From Mastigias papua (taxonomy: Eukaryota > Cnidaria > Scyphozoa > Rhizostomeae > Mastigiidae), in NCBI GenBank assembly GCA_964019165.1, contig OZ025273.1:11917279-11981278 (forward strand): a stretch of 64,000 nt of DNA. The letters run 5' to 3'. The notes under the pieces were generated by a model, which made no database searches, had not been told where the DNA came from, and saw nothing but the letters and a program-made list of their open reading frames with translations. A program made the translations under genes and the position numbers. Below are positions 12,681-27,462 of this stretch, in pieces. Every line of letters begins with the position of its first letter. Within the stretch, counting starts at the first letter, position 1.

Positions 12681-13040
12681 TGATGCTTCCGCCAGACACT
12701 TTTTACCACTGTTGCATTGTGAACGAATATTTGATCCATTTATCTGGGCCCCTCACTGTAACATTCTTGTTAGAACACGAGTCAAATTAATGGATAAAAT
12801 TCCTCCATGCAGAAATAAAATCATGATAATGCAACAAATGTTAAACAGAGGTCAGGCTCTTCCAAAGACTAGCCATCAAGTTAATAGTCTGTGAATACTA
12901 TTGACTTTATCTGTCGCTCAAGGAGAGATTTATCATATATGTAAACTGTACTGTATAGGATGCTCCAGGTTTTTCAAGCAACAATGTACAGTGGTCGTAT
13001 TAGATTGAAACTTGTACAACAATATACAATATAACATTCC
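12681..13040 (+). other. Probable 3' UTR of the G-alpha gene
   Basis: An AATAAA hexamer at 12814-12819 is a candidate polyadenylation signal 134 bases after the stop codon. The 78-codon ORF overlapping the end of the gene in another frame (12658-12894) has no recognisable features and is taken as a shadow. Confidence 0.35.
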
Positions 13041-13049
13041 CCTTTAGTA

Positions 13050-13200
13050 CTTGTTTTTCCACTCTATATTCCAGCGACTTTAATCCACCCACGAGAGCCT
13101 TCCCACGAAAAATATTGCTCCGCCACCTCTGGATCTTCAAAAGTATTTTGTCCTTTCAAAATAGTGCTTGTGCCAAATAGAAGCATTGATTGTTCATTGA
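13050..13200 (-). pseudogene. Possible LTR-retrotransposon integrase scrap (weak)
   Basis: Minus-strand translation contains NTFEDPEVAEQYFSWEG followed by a Trp-containing stretch. This resembles the segment between the second Asp and the catalytic Glu of BEL/Pao-type integrases (compare EEVQKYLLDGGVVWRFN in the BEL element at 49.6 kb). The catalytic RAPWWGG motif is not recognisable, so this is suggestive only. The sequence from 13200 to 13600 has no gene I recognise. Confidence 0.25.
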
Positions 13201-13599
13201 GATATTGTAACTTCTTCGCTTGGTAAAATTATTAATATACCTTGGCTTGACAAGAGATGATATTACATCGTCAGGTACATCGTATTCAAGTGCTCTTCGT
13301 TGAAGGGATTCTGGTCAATCTGTTGCTGGTAAAGATTTTGACAAAATTTGTGCTTGGCTGCACATCATTATCTAGATTTTCGTGTTTCTATAGCGAAGCA
13401 ATGCAAGATTTGGGCCTGCCCAGTATTCCTTACTCGTGTACATCATCATTTTCACTATTCCTACACATTTGTCTGCTTCACGATTACTCTTCGGATACCT
13501 TGCACTTAATGTAACTAGACGGAACTCTCACCAATTTTAATAGATTTTTCAGATAATATTGATAAGTTAAGTTGCTTATCTCTATTTTGATTGATTCCG

Positions 13600-14045
13600 T
13601 CTTTCATTCCAAACTGACCATATACGTAAGGTTCTTTCTCTTCTCTACTGCAATCCAAATTACTTGAGGACTTGAAGAGCTTAGCCAATCATTGTCTCGA
13701 TTAAAAACTTTCAAGCTTAGATCTTTGACTATATTACTTAAAGCTTTGAAAATGGATGGCCACAAATATAATGTGAGAGATAATTCTGAAAAAGATTGCT
13801 CTGCTAGACACCATCTGTGGAAAGCCTGAAAATGCACGGCAGACAGAGACGGTATCTGTTCACATTCCCATACATGTTACAATATTATCACAGTTTTCTT
13901 CAACATTTTGTACACTTTGGAGCACAGCAAGTAATGATGCATCATGATCCTGTTCTGTATTTCAAACAAAAAGCATGTCATCTGCGATAATGTGTACGTT
14001 CTTGAAATCACCAAATACTTGTTTTGGTACCTAACATTTCGACGC
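13600..14045 (-). pseudogene. Ty3/gypsy-type reverse transcriptase/RNase H remnant, minus strand
   Basis: Minus-strand translation near 14015-13930 reads FGDFKNVHIIADDMLFV, a stop, then TEQDHDASLLAVL. This matches the catalytic DD box region and following helix of gypsy reverse transcriptases. Further left, a degraded segment with a VYGQF block near 13620 is compatible with the start of RNase H, but weakly. Stops and frameshifts make it non-functional. A related fragment with the same TEQDxD...LLALL pattern occurs on the minus strand at 17.5-17.9 kb. Confidence 0.55.
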
Positions 14046-14269
14046 AACAGTGGCTCTAAATTAAACACAAAAAGCCCTCAGTTACGACAGCAGAGTGACG
14101 TCAGACGCCGAGAGCCGCTATTCATAAATTGAAATTGAGACTTCTGCAGATGGCTTTGTCACGCAGAGAATTAATCTCAATCTAAATTTTCTTCAACATT
14201 CCATTGCTAGCACGGACCACAAGCCCTATTTCAAAGTTACAATAAATGTAAAGCAGAACTACTAGAATA

Positions 14270-15560
14270 GATCTTGTCGGATTTCCTAAAGTTTCAAGAT
14301 TACAGTTTCACTCTTCTGATTCATGAGCCCGGGAAAGAGCATCAAATTGACTATCTCTCATGGTACACAGTCTTCATACTTGGTTTGTGCACTGCAACAA
14401 AGCAATCCATGGAAGAAAATGTGCTATACACTAATGCAATTATCAGAGTAGACTATCCTGTGGCTTAACAAATCGACAGATGTGAAAAAGAGTGGTAGAG
14501 GATGAAGCACTAACAATCCTCAGCGAAGTGATCTCTCGGGGATACATTAGCAAAGAACACAAAGGAAAATTAGCTTCAAATACAAAACTATTTCAAGAGC
14601 TCTCCTCCAAATCGGAAGGTCCAGTGCCAAGAGGCTGCAGAATTGTTCCTTTTGCAAGTCATTCACAGTATGTGACAACTCCTGTCCATGAGAGACACAA
14701 AGGTGTTGTGAAGACAAAAGAGTATCTAGGCATGCATATGTGATGCCTTGGAGTAGACAGGATGATTGAAAGAGAAATTGCATAATGTATGGCATGCCAG
14801 GTGACCACAGATATTCACGAGAAAGAGCCTCTCCAAGCAACAGAAGCATAGTTAAGACCTCTAACAGACCTATTCGGTCAATTGCATACTGGCAAATACC
14901 TACTTGTAGCAAAATATTAGTACTGCAAATTTTCAATAGTTGAAACTTTGTATTCAACTTCCTGTGCAGCAAGAATACTAGTCATTGGCAAGATACTCTC
15001 TATATTGGAAATTACAGATGAAATAGCTAGTGACAATAGGCCATCATATATAACTGTTAGGAATTAGAATATAATATAAGATCTATGTTTGGAGCACAGA
15101 TAGACGATATCACATGTACCATGGGCAAATGGCATGCCTGATAACTTTATGAAAAATCTAGTAATGAGTCTTTGCTCTGCCAACAGTCGAACTTTTGAAC
15201 TAGAGGTAGTATTTTGCAGAATCACTTGTGGATCTACAGCTCCATCTAGTGCACAGTCTCAAAGCACTCTCCAATTAATCTAATACTTAATGGACAAAGA
15301 TACAAGATACGTCTATCAGCACCTACAGTAGGAAAATCTTGCTTTGTGACAGAGTGTTGTCTAAAAGACATCCTAGCCGTAAAGAGACAACAAAGCAGAT
15401 CCCAGACAGCAAGAGTTATTTAAAAGAGCTAAGATTGCAGTAGAAGATATGGTATTGTGTCGACAAGCAAAGCAAGAAAATCACACATTCTAACAGAGAG
15501 TCAATGGTTGTTGTGAGGAGGCATGGCAGATCACCCTCTAGAGTAGGTCTAATGGATCCC
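14270..15560 (+). pseudogene. Ty3/gypsy-type RNase H end and integrase remnant, plus strand
   Basis: LKFQDYSFTLLIHEPGKEHQ (14283-14342) matches the end of gypsy RNase H (QDYxFxIxxxPGKxN). The next open piece (14492-14743) ends with VPRGCRIVPFASHSQYVTT and ERHKGVVKTKEYLG, the H2C2 zinc-binding entry of integrase. Beyond a frameshift come CMACQVTTDIHEKEP (about 14790), GKYLLVAKY, a SIVETLYSTS block and DNRPSY near 15035, equivalent to the integrase core, then ANGMPDNFMKNLV (about 15126). Stops are frequent. Orientation is opposite to the RT scrap just to its left, so two copies or a rearrangement are involved. Confidence 0.65.
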
Positions 15561-16130
15561 AAACTGTGGCCCCCCAAGGGAACCGGGAAGAGTTTCCAAA
15601 GGGGTGCGAATGATTTAGAGGAGTGCTAGAGGCTGTCGTTGCTTGATTGACTTATTGTTTTATTTCTCTATATAAATGTTGATATTTGTTTTCTGTGAAC
15701 GCATATTCATCATAATGCATTGTAACATCTCTCTCATCCCATACATATTGTTTATGAAAACGCATTGTAACATCTCTTTCCTCCCTTACATATTGCTTCT
15801 TTCCATAATCATTCATTTTTAAAATTTGTTTTACTCCTATAGCAACTCATACCAGTACTTCATTCACACATTCCTACGCTGAACCACCATTAGGTCAAAA
15901 TCATTGTTTGGGCCTACGTTCTCCTTACGCAGTAATATCTAACGCCACGCTATTACTCTCATTACACAATCTAACACTTTTCATCTATCACAAAAATTAT
16001 GAAACCTTTTTAATATATGATATATCGATATGTTGTAAAATGAATCAGTTATTCAGTGAATGTTAACCAGAGATCAGAGCTTTATAAAAGAAAACAAAAC
16101 ATACTTCTCTTCTGTGCTTATATTCTAATG
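15561..16130. other. No gene recognised; possible hAT-like terminus
   Basis: GGATCCCAAACTGTGGCCCC near 15555-15575 resembles the ends of some hAT elements, but no partner end was found. The rest is low-complexity T-rich sequence. Confidence 0.3.
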
Positions 16131-16140
16131 TCCAGACCAC

Positions 16141-16700
16141 AGGTGATACACCTGATTCTGCATCTATTCCTTCTACTTCTAGCTCATCCAACGACTCTAG
16201 CTCAATTCCTCTTGCTTCAGCTGTTGCTGCTGTTTCTCTAAAACTACCTCCGTATTGGCCAAATCATACTTCTGTGTGGTGAGTTCAAGTGGGAGCCAAG
16301 TTTATTACTCGCAATATCACATCCTACTCAACGAAGTTTGCTTACACTATTTCTTCCCTACAACCAGAGACTGCACAAGACATCAGAGACCTTTTAATTT
16401 CCCCTTCCAACTGACGAGTCTTACAACAAACTGAAGTTGGACTGATCAAACGTACTTGCCCATCTGAACGGAAGCGTTTATAGGGTGGTAGAAGAGCTAT
16501 CTCATCGTGCGGGGAGCTACCACCACTCAATCTATTGGTGTCTTTAGGGGCTTTGTCTCTTTCAGCACTAGGATGGAGATTCCCAGTCTGTTTGATTGGC
16601 AAGGTTACTGTGATCAGTGGCTGTGGGAGGCTGCTGAGCTTGTTTGATCCCATGCTATACCTGATGGTACCACTGGAACAGTTGCACTGTAGGCCCGTCG
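16141..16700 (+). pseudogene. Ty3/gypsy-type Gag fragment
   Basis: Plus-strand translation gives AVSLKLPPYWPNHTSVW, a stop, then VQVGAKFITRNITSYSTKF and ETAQDIRDLLISPS, followed after a frameshift by YNKLK...IKRTCPSERKRL. This is the conserved capsid entry of many metazoan gypsy Gag proteins (LPPFWP...W..QVEAQF...KF..VV..L). The part after 16480 is too degraded to align. The 5' segment is Ser-rich, as is usual before this motif. Confidence 0.6.
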
Positions 16701-16938
16701 CCAGATAGTACATAGGCCTGAACCCATTTATAGCGCTGTAGGAGATTGCCCTATTAGCGGGTGTATAATCTAGGGATGTTTGCTTTGCCAGTTCTTGACT
16801 GGATCCACTCCTAGCTCGGAACCCTGTGGGCCTTCCTCAGGCCACAGGTTAGCTATGGGAACTCTCGTAGGCTCACTGATAATTAATGACTAAATCATTT
16901 TAACTGACCCAATCATCACTTACTCTTATATTCCTACT

Positions 16939-17280
16939 ATGCCTCTCAATCACACAGATATTGACTCTACTGCAGCTACCAATTTGGCACATTCTAAACG
17001 CTTTTCTCTCTCATTTTGCAACATTCGTGGACTATCCTCCAATCTCAACTCTGTACATAAACATCTTCAATCCTCAAATCCTCATGCGCGCTTCCTCACT
17101 AAAACTAAACTTAGGTCACTTGATCCTAACAACAACTCCATTCTACCTCATCAATTTAAATGTCCTGGCTATGAGCTGTTTTTGTCTTTCTTCCCTAACG
17201 GTGGTGTTACTGCATTTTTCGGTTCTGATGTACAAACAATCCTTTCGATTAACTCAATTTGACCTCTCGAGTGCCGGTTT
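16939..17280 (+). pseudogene. LINE apurinic-type endonuclease N-terminal fragment
   Basis: The open piece contains FSLSFCNIRGLSSNLNSVHK and FLTKTKLRSLD (canonical FLTET), then CPGYELFLSFFPNGGVTAFF. This is the entry of the APE-type endonuclease of Jockey/CR1-like LINEs, in which CNIRGL carries the first catalytic Asn and the Glu of TET is changed to Lys here. Homology stops near 17270. It may or may not belong with the RT at 17.94 kb, since gypsy sequence in the opposite orientation lies between them. Confidence 0.65.
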
Positions 17281-17515
17281 TTAACTCATCTGGTTGAAAA
17301 TTACCCTGGTTGGTACTTCTAAATTCAGTTGCACTCTGGAAATAACTAATTCACAATATCAGCATTGTTCTCTTCACCATTAAAATTACTTTCACTCTCA
17401 TCAAAACTTAATATATCATTCAGTAGGAGACATTGCCAGTCTCTGATGAACAGATGCAAATACGTAAAATATGAGATTGATAAATTAATGTAATCTGTAC
17501 TACTACACATGGATT

Positions 17516-17900
17516 TCAAAGCACAGGGTGTTCAACGGGACATTTTCTGCTGTCTCGTATGGCCTCAATACCAATTTTACATGTCCACGCTATTCCTTCC
17601 TTCATGACTTGAGCTTTATGTTGAATGAAAGGTGACAAGTAATTGACCATTCCAAAACGTTGCCGGATGTCTTTTTCATTCTCTGGATCGGGTATATACA
17701 GCATGAAAACAACTTTAATAGAACCTGCTTGTATATCATCTGCTAATGCCTTTGTACCACAATACATAACTTCATGCCTTTTAAATTGTAGCTTGCTTAC
17801 ATTGAACTTATGTAGCTCTTTTGTAAACGTTGGAGCAATGCAAGTAATGTTTCATCATTATCCTGCTCTGTACCTCCAACAATAAGCATATAGTGCAATA
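17516..17900 (-). pseudogene. Ty3/gypsy RT to RNase H segment, minus strand
   Basis: Minus-strand reading gives MLIVGGTEQDNDETLLALLQ (about 17891-17832), then after a frameshift VMYCGTKALADDIQAGSIK and FGMVNYLSPFIQHKAQV, ending CPVEHPVL near 17518. These match the gypsy RT thumb/connection (FGHxLSxxGI, LGMVNYLxKFIPxLSE) and the start of the tether (APVL). The catalytic aspartates are not visible here; the upstream part is cut off at about 17.9 kb, where a plus-strand LINE begins. Protease and Gag remains in the same orientation lie beyond that LINE (19.85-20.9 kb), so one gypsy copy was probably split. Confidence 0.7.
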
Positions 17901-17939
17901 AGCACCAGTTGAAATCTTATACCCACTAAAATAATCAAG

Positions 17940-19370
17940 ATGGCCAAAGAAATCTTATGCCAATATCTAACTGACTGCATAACTACGGCTGTACAAAATT
18001 GTTCATTCCCAGGTGAACTAAAGAAAGCTGATGTCTCCTCAATTTTTAAACAGGATGATCCCAGCTGGAAGGGTAATTACAGACCAATTAGTGTTTTGTC
18101 AGCCATGTCAAAAGTTTATGAAAGACTTATTGGAGTACAAATGGACAGTCATTTTGCTACAATACTATCTCACCTATTGTCCGGCTTTAGGCAAGGATAC
18201 AGTACTCAACATGCCTTATTTCGTGCTATCGAATCCTAGAAAAGATGTTTTGATACCAAAGGCATTGTTGGTACTATTCTGATGGAGTTATCTAAAGCTT
18301 ATGATTGTATACCCCATGGTCTACTCATAGCGAAGTTAGAGGCTTACGGACTTTACACTTGTGCGCTGAAGTTGGTATACAGTTACCTAACTAATCAAAA
18401 ACAGAGAGTAGAAGTAGGCTTCGCATACAGCAATTTCCAAAGCATTTCTACAGGCGTTCCACAGAGGTCTGCACTTGGTCCTCTGCTTTTTAATATCTTT
18501 ATAAACGATCTGTTCTTCACAGATTTGGAGTCTGAGATATGTAACCTTGCTGATGATACAACAATTTATGTATGTGACACGTCTTTAGATGCCGTCACAA
18601 TAAAACTAAAGGACGATTTACAAAAGCTTCTAGATTGGTTTAAAAATAACGGAATGTGTGCCAATCCAGCGAAATTTCAAATGATGTTTTGTAGGTCTCA
18701 AGAATGACAATTCATTCATCCTTGACATTGATGGACAATAAATAAGACAGAACGAGCAGGTAAAGGTCCTCGGTGTACAAATAGAGAACTCTCTAACATT
18801 TGATGCACACGTCAAGGAGCTATGTCGAGAAATAAACCAAAAGTTATGTGCATTTTCAAGAATAAGACCATTTCTCAATGAAGAGAAAGCTAAAATGCTA
18901 CTAACATTTGCTGTTTTGTCAAATTTTTCATACTGCCCCCTGATATGGCTGGTCTGTAGCAAAACTGCTAACAAAGATAGAAATAGGACAAATAAGAGTG
19001 CCCGGAGGGATTTGTACGGAGATTATGACTCATCATTTGATCAACTTTTAGCCAGGGCTGGAAGCATTACAGTCCACCAAAAGAACCTACAAAGTCTTAT
19101 GATTGAAATTTATAAGACCATGAACAATCTAAATCCCTCATATATTTGGGAGTTCTTTGTTAAGAAGGATATACCTTACAATCTCCGTACCAAAGAACTA
19201 TGTAGGCTTCCATCAGCACAGTCACACCGATAAAGACTAAATTCTCTCTCGTTTAGAGGCAGTCTCCTGTGGAACGCTCTAGATGATGAATTAAAGAGGG
19301 CTGAAAGGGGGATCAAATAATGGGATGGCAATGCCTGTAAATGTTTAGTTTGTAAATAATTTTCTTTTCA
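17940..19370 (+). pseudogene. CR1/Jockey-like LINE reverse transcriptase, nearly complete but interrupted
   Basis: Open pieces 17940-18239, 18282-18707 and 18895-19233 follow one RT in order: KADVSSIFKQDDPSWKGNYR, SGFRQGYSTQHAL, MELSKAYDCIPHGLL (palm motif A, Asp kept), STGVPQRSALGPLLFNIFIN, NLADDTTIYV (catalytic ADD kept, about 18549), VKVLGVQIENSLTFDAHVKE, and a C-terminal IRPFLNEEKAKMLLTF and KTMNNLNPSYIWEFF region. A final W..GNACKCLVCK is typical of the tail of this LINE group. Only a handful of stops interrupt it, so it is younger than the relic at the left edge. No endonuclease is attached at its 5' side, consistent with 5' truncation. It separates two parts of a minus-strand gypsy element. 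Confidence 0.85.
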
Positions 19371-19572
19371 TTATTATAAATAGTTGGTTTAAATTAGATT
19401 TTAGTAACTATGTATTTTTACCAACTATAATTAACGATGTATGAATGTATATGAATATGAGTCTGCAATGCTCTACTCGTTCTTGATACCACCAAACAAT
19501 TAAAAAACTTTCTTCTCTAGCACTTTGTTGGCACTCGATGTTCCAATGGGGATTGTGTTGAATCTGTATCCA

Positions 19573-19831
19573 CTATAGCACGAAAAGGTGGGAACATTCT
19601 TTTAGCATATTGAAAGCTGTTTTCGTCCGACACTCGTCAGAGTATGAAACGAAGGATAACCATCGAAAGGTGAACTGAAATGTATAGCCTATTACGGATA
19701 CACATGATATGATGAATAATGCATACATTTGGCCCTATGATTAGCCAATTAGCACCTATTCACCATTGTTTACTAGAAGAGTCCAAGTGGAAAAATTAAC
19801 TCTTTTTGTAAATAATGGTGAATAGGACGCT
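19573..19831 (+). repeat. Dispersed repeat, copy A, with a hairpin at its end
   Basis: This copy and the one at 26838-27075 share long blocks, for example GTCCGACACTCGTCAGAGTA, TTGGCCCTATGATT and TTAGCACCTATTCACCATTG, at visibly reduced but clear identity. Here AGCACCTATTCACCATTG (from 19751) recurs inverted at 19808-19831, giving a stem of about 20 bp with a loop of about 35; copy B lacks the second arm. No coding content. It may be a solo LTR or a MITE. Confidence 0.6.
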
Positions 19832-19849
19832 AAATATAGCAAGTAAATT

Positions 19850-20050
19850 GGCGTTGTGTATGCCAAATTCTACAACTGCTTTACCAATATCACAGATTTT
19901 TACATCATTCGCCGTTTTCAATGTGGCTGTGGTTTCTTTTAAGGAACTTTCAATACTAATCCGTCCCACAATTGTATGGAAATCATGTTAACTTCAGCAC
20001 CACTGTCAAATATAAATCGAATGGTAGAGCTTTTGACTCTAATTTATTCT
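19850..20050 (-). pseudogene. Ty3/gypsy aspartic protease fragment
   Basis: Minus-strand translation gives STIRFIFDSGAEVNMISIQL, with the DSGA active-site motif of retropepsins in its usual hydrophobic setting, followed by a stop and a frameshifted continuation. It lies downstream of the Gag pieces at 20.4-20.9 kb in the same orientation, as expected for gag-pro order. Confidence 0.65.
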
Positions 20051-20401
20051 CACCATACATTGTATTAATAATATCGTAATGTAGGCCGTAATGAGCAGCT
20101 GTATACAATTGTATCTTAACCTAATGTAAATACATTGATTAATAATATATCGTCATATCATGTCTGCATCTATTTATTCTACTCAAAATTGACACTGTAG
20201 TATTTAGAGATTAGTGCCCAGGACACTACAGAGTGTGAGATGTTTTTATGTGTGTAAACACGTTGAATTATAAGTCTTGTTATGTTCTGTTTCAAGAAGG
20301 TTGTTGTTTCTGAATCTGTTCTAAAAACATACAAGGGAATATTGCAGACACCTCCACTTAACAACATCACATCATTGCTCCCATTTGACTGACTATCCAG
20401 T

Positions 20402-20914
20402 AATACCTTAGTGACAACTGCCGCCTTTCTTTCTCTTCGACGAAACTTTGCAAAATGGTTCTTTTCTTAACATTTGCAGTGTTCTTTCCTATAACTTGAG
20501 GTGTGTATAGTATTACACTTACCACAACTTTCCTTGTGAACAGTTCGTTTTTTCAATACTTTTTACTTCCCCTATATCTGATTCTATTCACTAGATTTCA
20601 AGTGTAAGCCTGTCCATTTCTAACAATCTCTCTATTAATTCTAGTCATACATAAAAAAGTCCATTTGTGGGCAGTTTTGTGTTGATTTGTAGCCTTTTGC
20701 CAATCAGTATAAAGTTATCAACAAACTCCTGTCCCGCAAAACTCTGGTGACTCCAGGATTTATACCTTGTAAACATCAATCTCTTCTTTACTTTGAAAGG
20801 TTCATTAAATGTTGCTAAAAATAACATCATAGCGCTCTCGAATTTTATCTTTCCTTCACAATAGAGCTGATTATATTTTTGATGGGCATGCTCCTTCAAG
20901 AAAATATAGAACAT
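20402..20914 (-). pseudogene. Ty3/gypsy Gag with degraded zinc knuckles, minus strand
   Basis: An open piece (20914-20645) contains FNEPFKVKKRLMFTRYKSW and GQEFVDNFILIGKRL, the capsid C-terminal pattern N...N....R..F..R.Q..GE....F...L of gypsy Gag. About 100 bp further on (20545-20402), the translation ESCGKCNTIHTSSYRKEHCK, stop, EKNHFAKF preserves the C..CG..H...C zinc-knuckle spacing followed by a KKNHFA-type second knuckle. It belongs with the protease at 19.85-20.05 kb. Confidence 0.6.
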
Positions 20915-20959
20915 AACAGGGACCTTGGAGCATATTTCCGATTGGTGAAGCTAACGAAA

Positions 20960-21405
20960 GTACAACGACAAGACTTTTAAGACCTCTAGTTCTTAGTATT
21001 GCTACTTATGGGTCTGAATGCTGGACACTGAAGTCAAAAGATAAAAGGAAAATTTATTCCTTTGAACTATGGTACTATCACAAGCTATTAAGAATTAGCT
21101 GGACTGATAAGAAAGTTAGCGAGTATCTTTTAAATAGAGTTGGACGTGTTGAAAGAATACTATGTGTCATTGTTAGAAGGAAACTGGCATTTGTCGGACA
21201 TGCACTTAGGAAAGATAACTTTTTTAAATACTCATTATCTTGGACAGTATATGAGAAAAGTTGTAAAGGTAAACTTAAGGTCAAGTATAACGACAAAATT
21301 CAAGAGCTTGGTGAAACTTAGGGTTTTGTTGAATTATATTGGCTGGCACAGGATAGAACACCATGGAGAGCCGCTGTTGCTCAGCTTAATGAATTTTCCA
21401 TTATT
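20960..21405 (+). pseudogene. RTE-type LINE C-terminal domain
   Basis: Plus-strand reading contains RPLVLSIATYGSECWTLKSK, then LLRISWTDKKVSEYLLNRVG, KLAFVGHALRKDN and WLAQDRTPWRA. This is the C-terminal region found after the RT in RTE and related LINEs (LYGSETWTL...RISWTDHVTNEEVL...GHVLR...DR..WR). It contains one stop and no RT core, as in a strongly 5'-truncated insertion. Confidence 0.7.
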
Positions 21406-24475
<3,070 letters not shown>

Positions 24476-24589
24476 GCATACTTCAAAACTCCTATTGCTC
24501 TAGAGATCTTTTGAAAACATTTGACAATACTCTCCCATTTTACACGATTATCAATTATGAACTGGCTATGTCACAATTATGAATTGTCT

Positions 24590-25085
24590 AGTATCTTGTG
24601 TGGAAGAAGGTTTTCGTTGAAGTTGAGGGGTAAAGTGTACAAAGCGTGTGTCAGGTCAGTGATGGTCTACAGGAGTGAAACGTGGAATGTGAAGGGAATA
24701 GAGGCTGGTATCTTGCAGAGAACGGAGAGAGCGGTGGTGAGAAGGATGTGTGGTGTGAAGCTGGTGGATAGGTTGAACACGCTTGGATTAATGGAAAGGC
24801 TAGGATTAGAAGATTCTGTCCTGGAAGTAGCGAGAAGAAGTGGACTGAGGTGGTTGGGTCATGTATTCAGGAGGGAAGATGATGATTCAATCAAGATAGC
24901 GTGGAGGCTGGACGAAGATGTCGTGAGAGGCAGAGGCCGCCCGAAGATGACCTGGAAAGATAACATGAAACGAGAAGCTAAGAGATGTGGCTTGAAAGAA
25001 GAAGATGCGCCAGATCGTACAAAATGGCGGCGTTTGTCATGGAATAACGCAAACAGCAACCTTGCAAAACTGCCTGCAGTTATCT
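24590..25085 (+). pseudogene. LINE C-terminal domain, open over its whole length
   Basis: Residues after the GT array read FSLKLRGKVYKACVRSVMVY, SETWNVKG, RTERAVVRRMCGVKL, GLRWLGHVFRREDDD, GRGRPKMTWKDNMKREAKRC and DRTKWRRL. This is the C-terminal domain of a LINE polyprotein of a group related to, but distinct from, the RTE piece at 20.96 kb. No stop interrupts the roughly 150 residues to 25087. The RT core is absent, so it is a 5'-truncated copy. Intact frame over this length suggests a recent insertion. Confidence 0.75.
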
Positions 25086-25311
25086 AAATATAAGCAAAAC
25101 CACTGTTATTCAAAATTTTTGGTGTCGAAATTACTCATCTTATTCAGAAAGTTTGATACCCATCTGTTTCAAAAAGCTTTCTTTAGATCAATGAGAATCA
25201 CGGTGGTGTACTCTTGCTTTCTAAAAAATTCTTGAAAATTGATCATTCTTCGGTTACGCTTTCCAATTTCCCTTGTAAAGTATGGTAATCCAATTAAAGT
25301 TATCTCAAGTT

Positions 25312-25675
<364 letters not shown>

Positions 25676-27342
25676 TTTAATTACAGTTGGCTATTTTCTA
25701 TTAGCTAAAATAAGCTAATTAAGACCAATTAATACTAAAGCTAAAGAGAAACAACTAAGAACGATGTCAGTACAAATAATTGTTGAATACAAACTAATCC
25801 ACAAAACCTAAAACCTTAATAGAAACTTTCCACAATCTGCAGTTGCAACAAACTCCTTCCCACTGTTTTAGTCTCCTTTTAAATTCTTGCAAAGTGTCAC
25901 TGTCTTTCGGACTATTTAGCAGTGAGGACAATAAGGACATTCTCTAAACTGGATATTTTCTGTGCCGTATATTGTTGTTCTTACTTTCGGCAGTTGCAAA
26001 TGAATTGGATTTCGCAAGCTATAAAAGCGCTTTTTTCTGCAAAGAGATCCTTCACAAAAGTTGAGTTAAGGTTGTTCTTTGTCTTGAATATTTTTATCAT
26101 GATGAATAGTGAGGTATTTATTTAGATTATAATAATTATTTACAAAATTTATTTTCACTATCATTGCATACAATTCACAAAGCTCTCTCAAAGACTTTAT
26201 TTAACTTGGGCATTAGCCCTTGTGTAGTGGAACATCCATACAAGTGGACAGTAGTTGAACTGCGATATAATGAATGCAGTCATTAGCAGTTTTGATTTAA
26301 TAGAATCTATATAAGTAGATAGTGGCAATAACAAACTTTGGCTAACTTGTGAATTGAAAGTTTTAGAAAACAAATGACAATGCGAGGCTCGAAATCGAGA
26401 GATGCGATTTCTAATCAGCTAATTCCCTTTCTCGTATTTTCATTTCACAAGTTTCTTAAAGCCAGTATAATAACTTATCGACTTGCTTTGTATATTGAGT
26501 AAATGCTGGCTGTAACTACAATAAAAACAGGCACATGAGAGCCTAAGAATTTGATTTAGCTTGTTCATGTTGTTATGTGATGAGGCAGTTTAAATGATCA
26601 TACTGCAGATTTTTAGCACCTAATCGAATCCCTGCAGACCCTGCCTACAATATTTATATATGCAGTGTGACTGGAGCCACCCAAAAGGGGGTCTTTAGTA
26701 AACAGATTGAATTTATTTCTCAGTTTGTAAAACTAGAGCCATTTATAGCTTTGCTACATTATCAGGCTGAGAAATTGCTCAGAACTTGAAATTAAACTAT
26801 AAAATTTTATGAAAAGTCTCTTGGTACTACAGAACTTTACAATAGCTAGAAAAAGTGAGAACATTCTTTAAGTATACTGAAAAGCTTTTTTGTCCGACAC
26901 TCGTCAGAGTATGAAACGTAGGATAACGACCGAAAGGTGAACCGAAATATATAGCCAGGTGCAGATGCACGAGATATGTTGAATAATGCATCTAGTTGGC
27001 CCTATGATTGGCCAATTAGCACCTATTCACCATTGTTTACTTGAAGAGCCCAAGTGAGAAAATAAACACTTTTTGTTTGCATAAGACTGTGTTTTAAGCC
27101 TTCATGAGCCTTACTTGCACAATGATCCGAGAATAATCGTCTGTATGTTATGGCGCATTCTGGATTTGTAATATGTTGTCCTATGACCGAATTACAATTC
27201 TTTTCAGGATCATCGTTCTTGCATATACAATTTCAAGTTAGAAGTTCAAATGAAGGTTCGTTGTGGACTCTTATAGTAGACGTTTTTGAGTAAGGTAGAT
27301 AACCTAACATGCCAATGATGAAAGACTGGTCATTTTCAATAC
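25676..27342. other. No gene recognised outside the dispersed repeat
   Basis: AT-rich sequence with short ORFs only. It contains repeat copy B (26838-27075), annotated separately. Confidence 0.45.
26838..27075 (+). repeat. Dispersed repeat, copy B
   Basis: Second copy of the repeat at 19573-19831 in the same orientation, sharing TGTCCGACACTCGTCAGAGT, TTGGCCCTATGATTGG and the following CCAATTAGCACCTATTCACC block. The inverted second arm seen in copy A is absent. Confidence 0.6.
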
Positions 27343-27462
27343 CTTCGTTTAGTGCTGAATCGTATCCATCACAGCAAAGGAGTATGCTCTCAATAGTCGT
27401 AAGAATGTTGCAAGCGTTGTTAAAGTCATAAGGCGAGACAATCGTTTTATTCTTGCAATGAT
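27343..27462 (-). CDS. Candidate exon (unknown minus-strand gene)
   Basis: Acceptor ATCTTTTTCAACAG, weak donor GAAG|GTATTG, phase 1 to 1, containing YDFNNACNILTTIESILLCC. The reading continues open to a stop at 27233, so this may be the terminal exon. Confidence 0.38.

Noticed and set aside
15550..15620. hAT element end
   Set aside because: The terminus-like GGATCCCAAACTGTGG has no matching opposite end or target duplication in reach.
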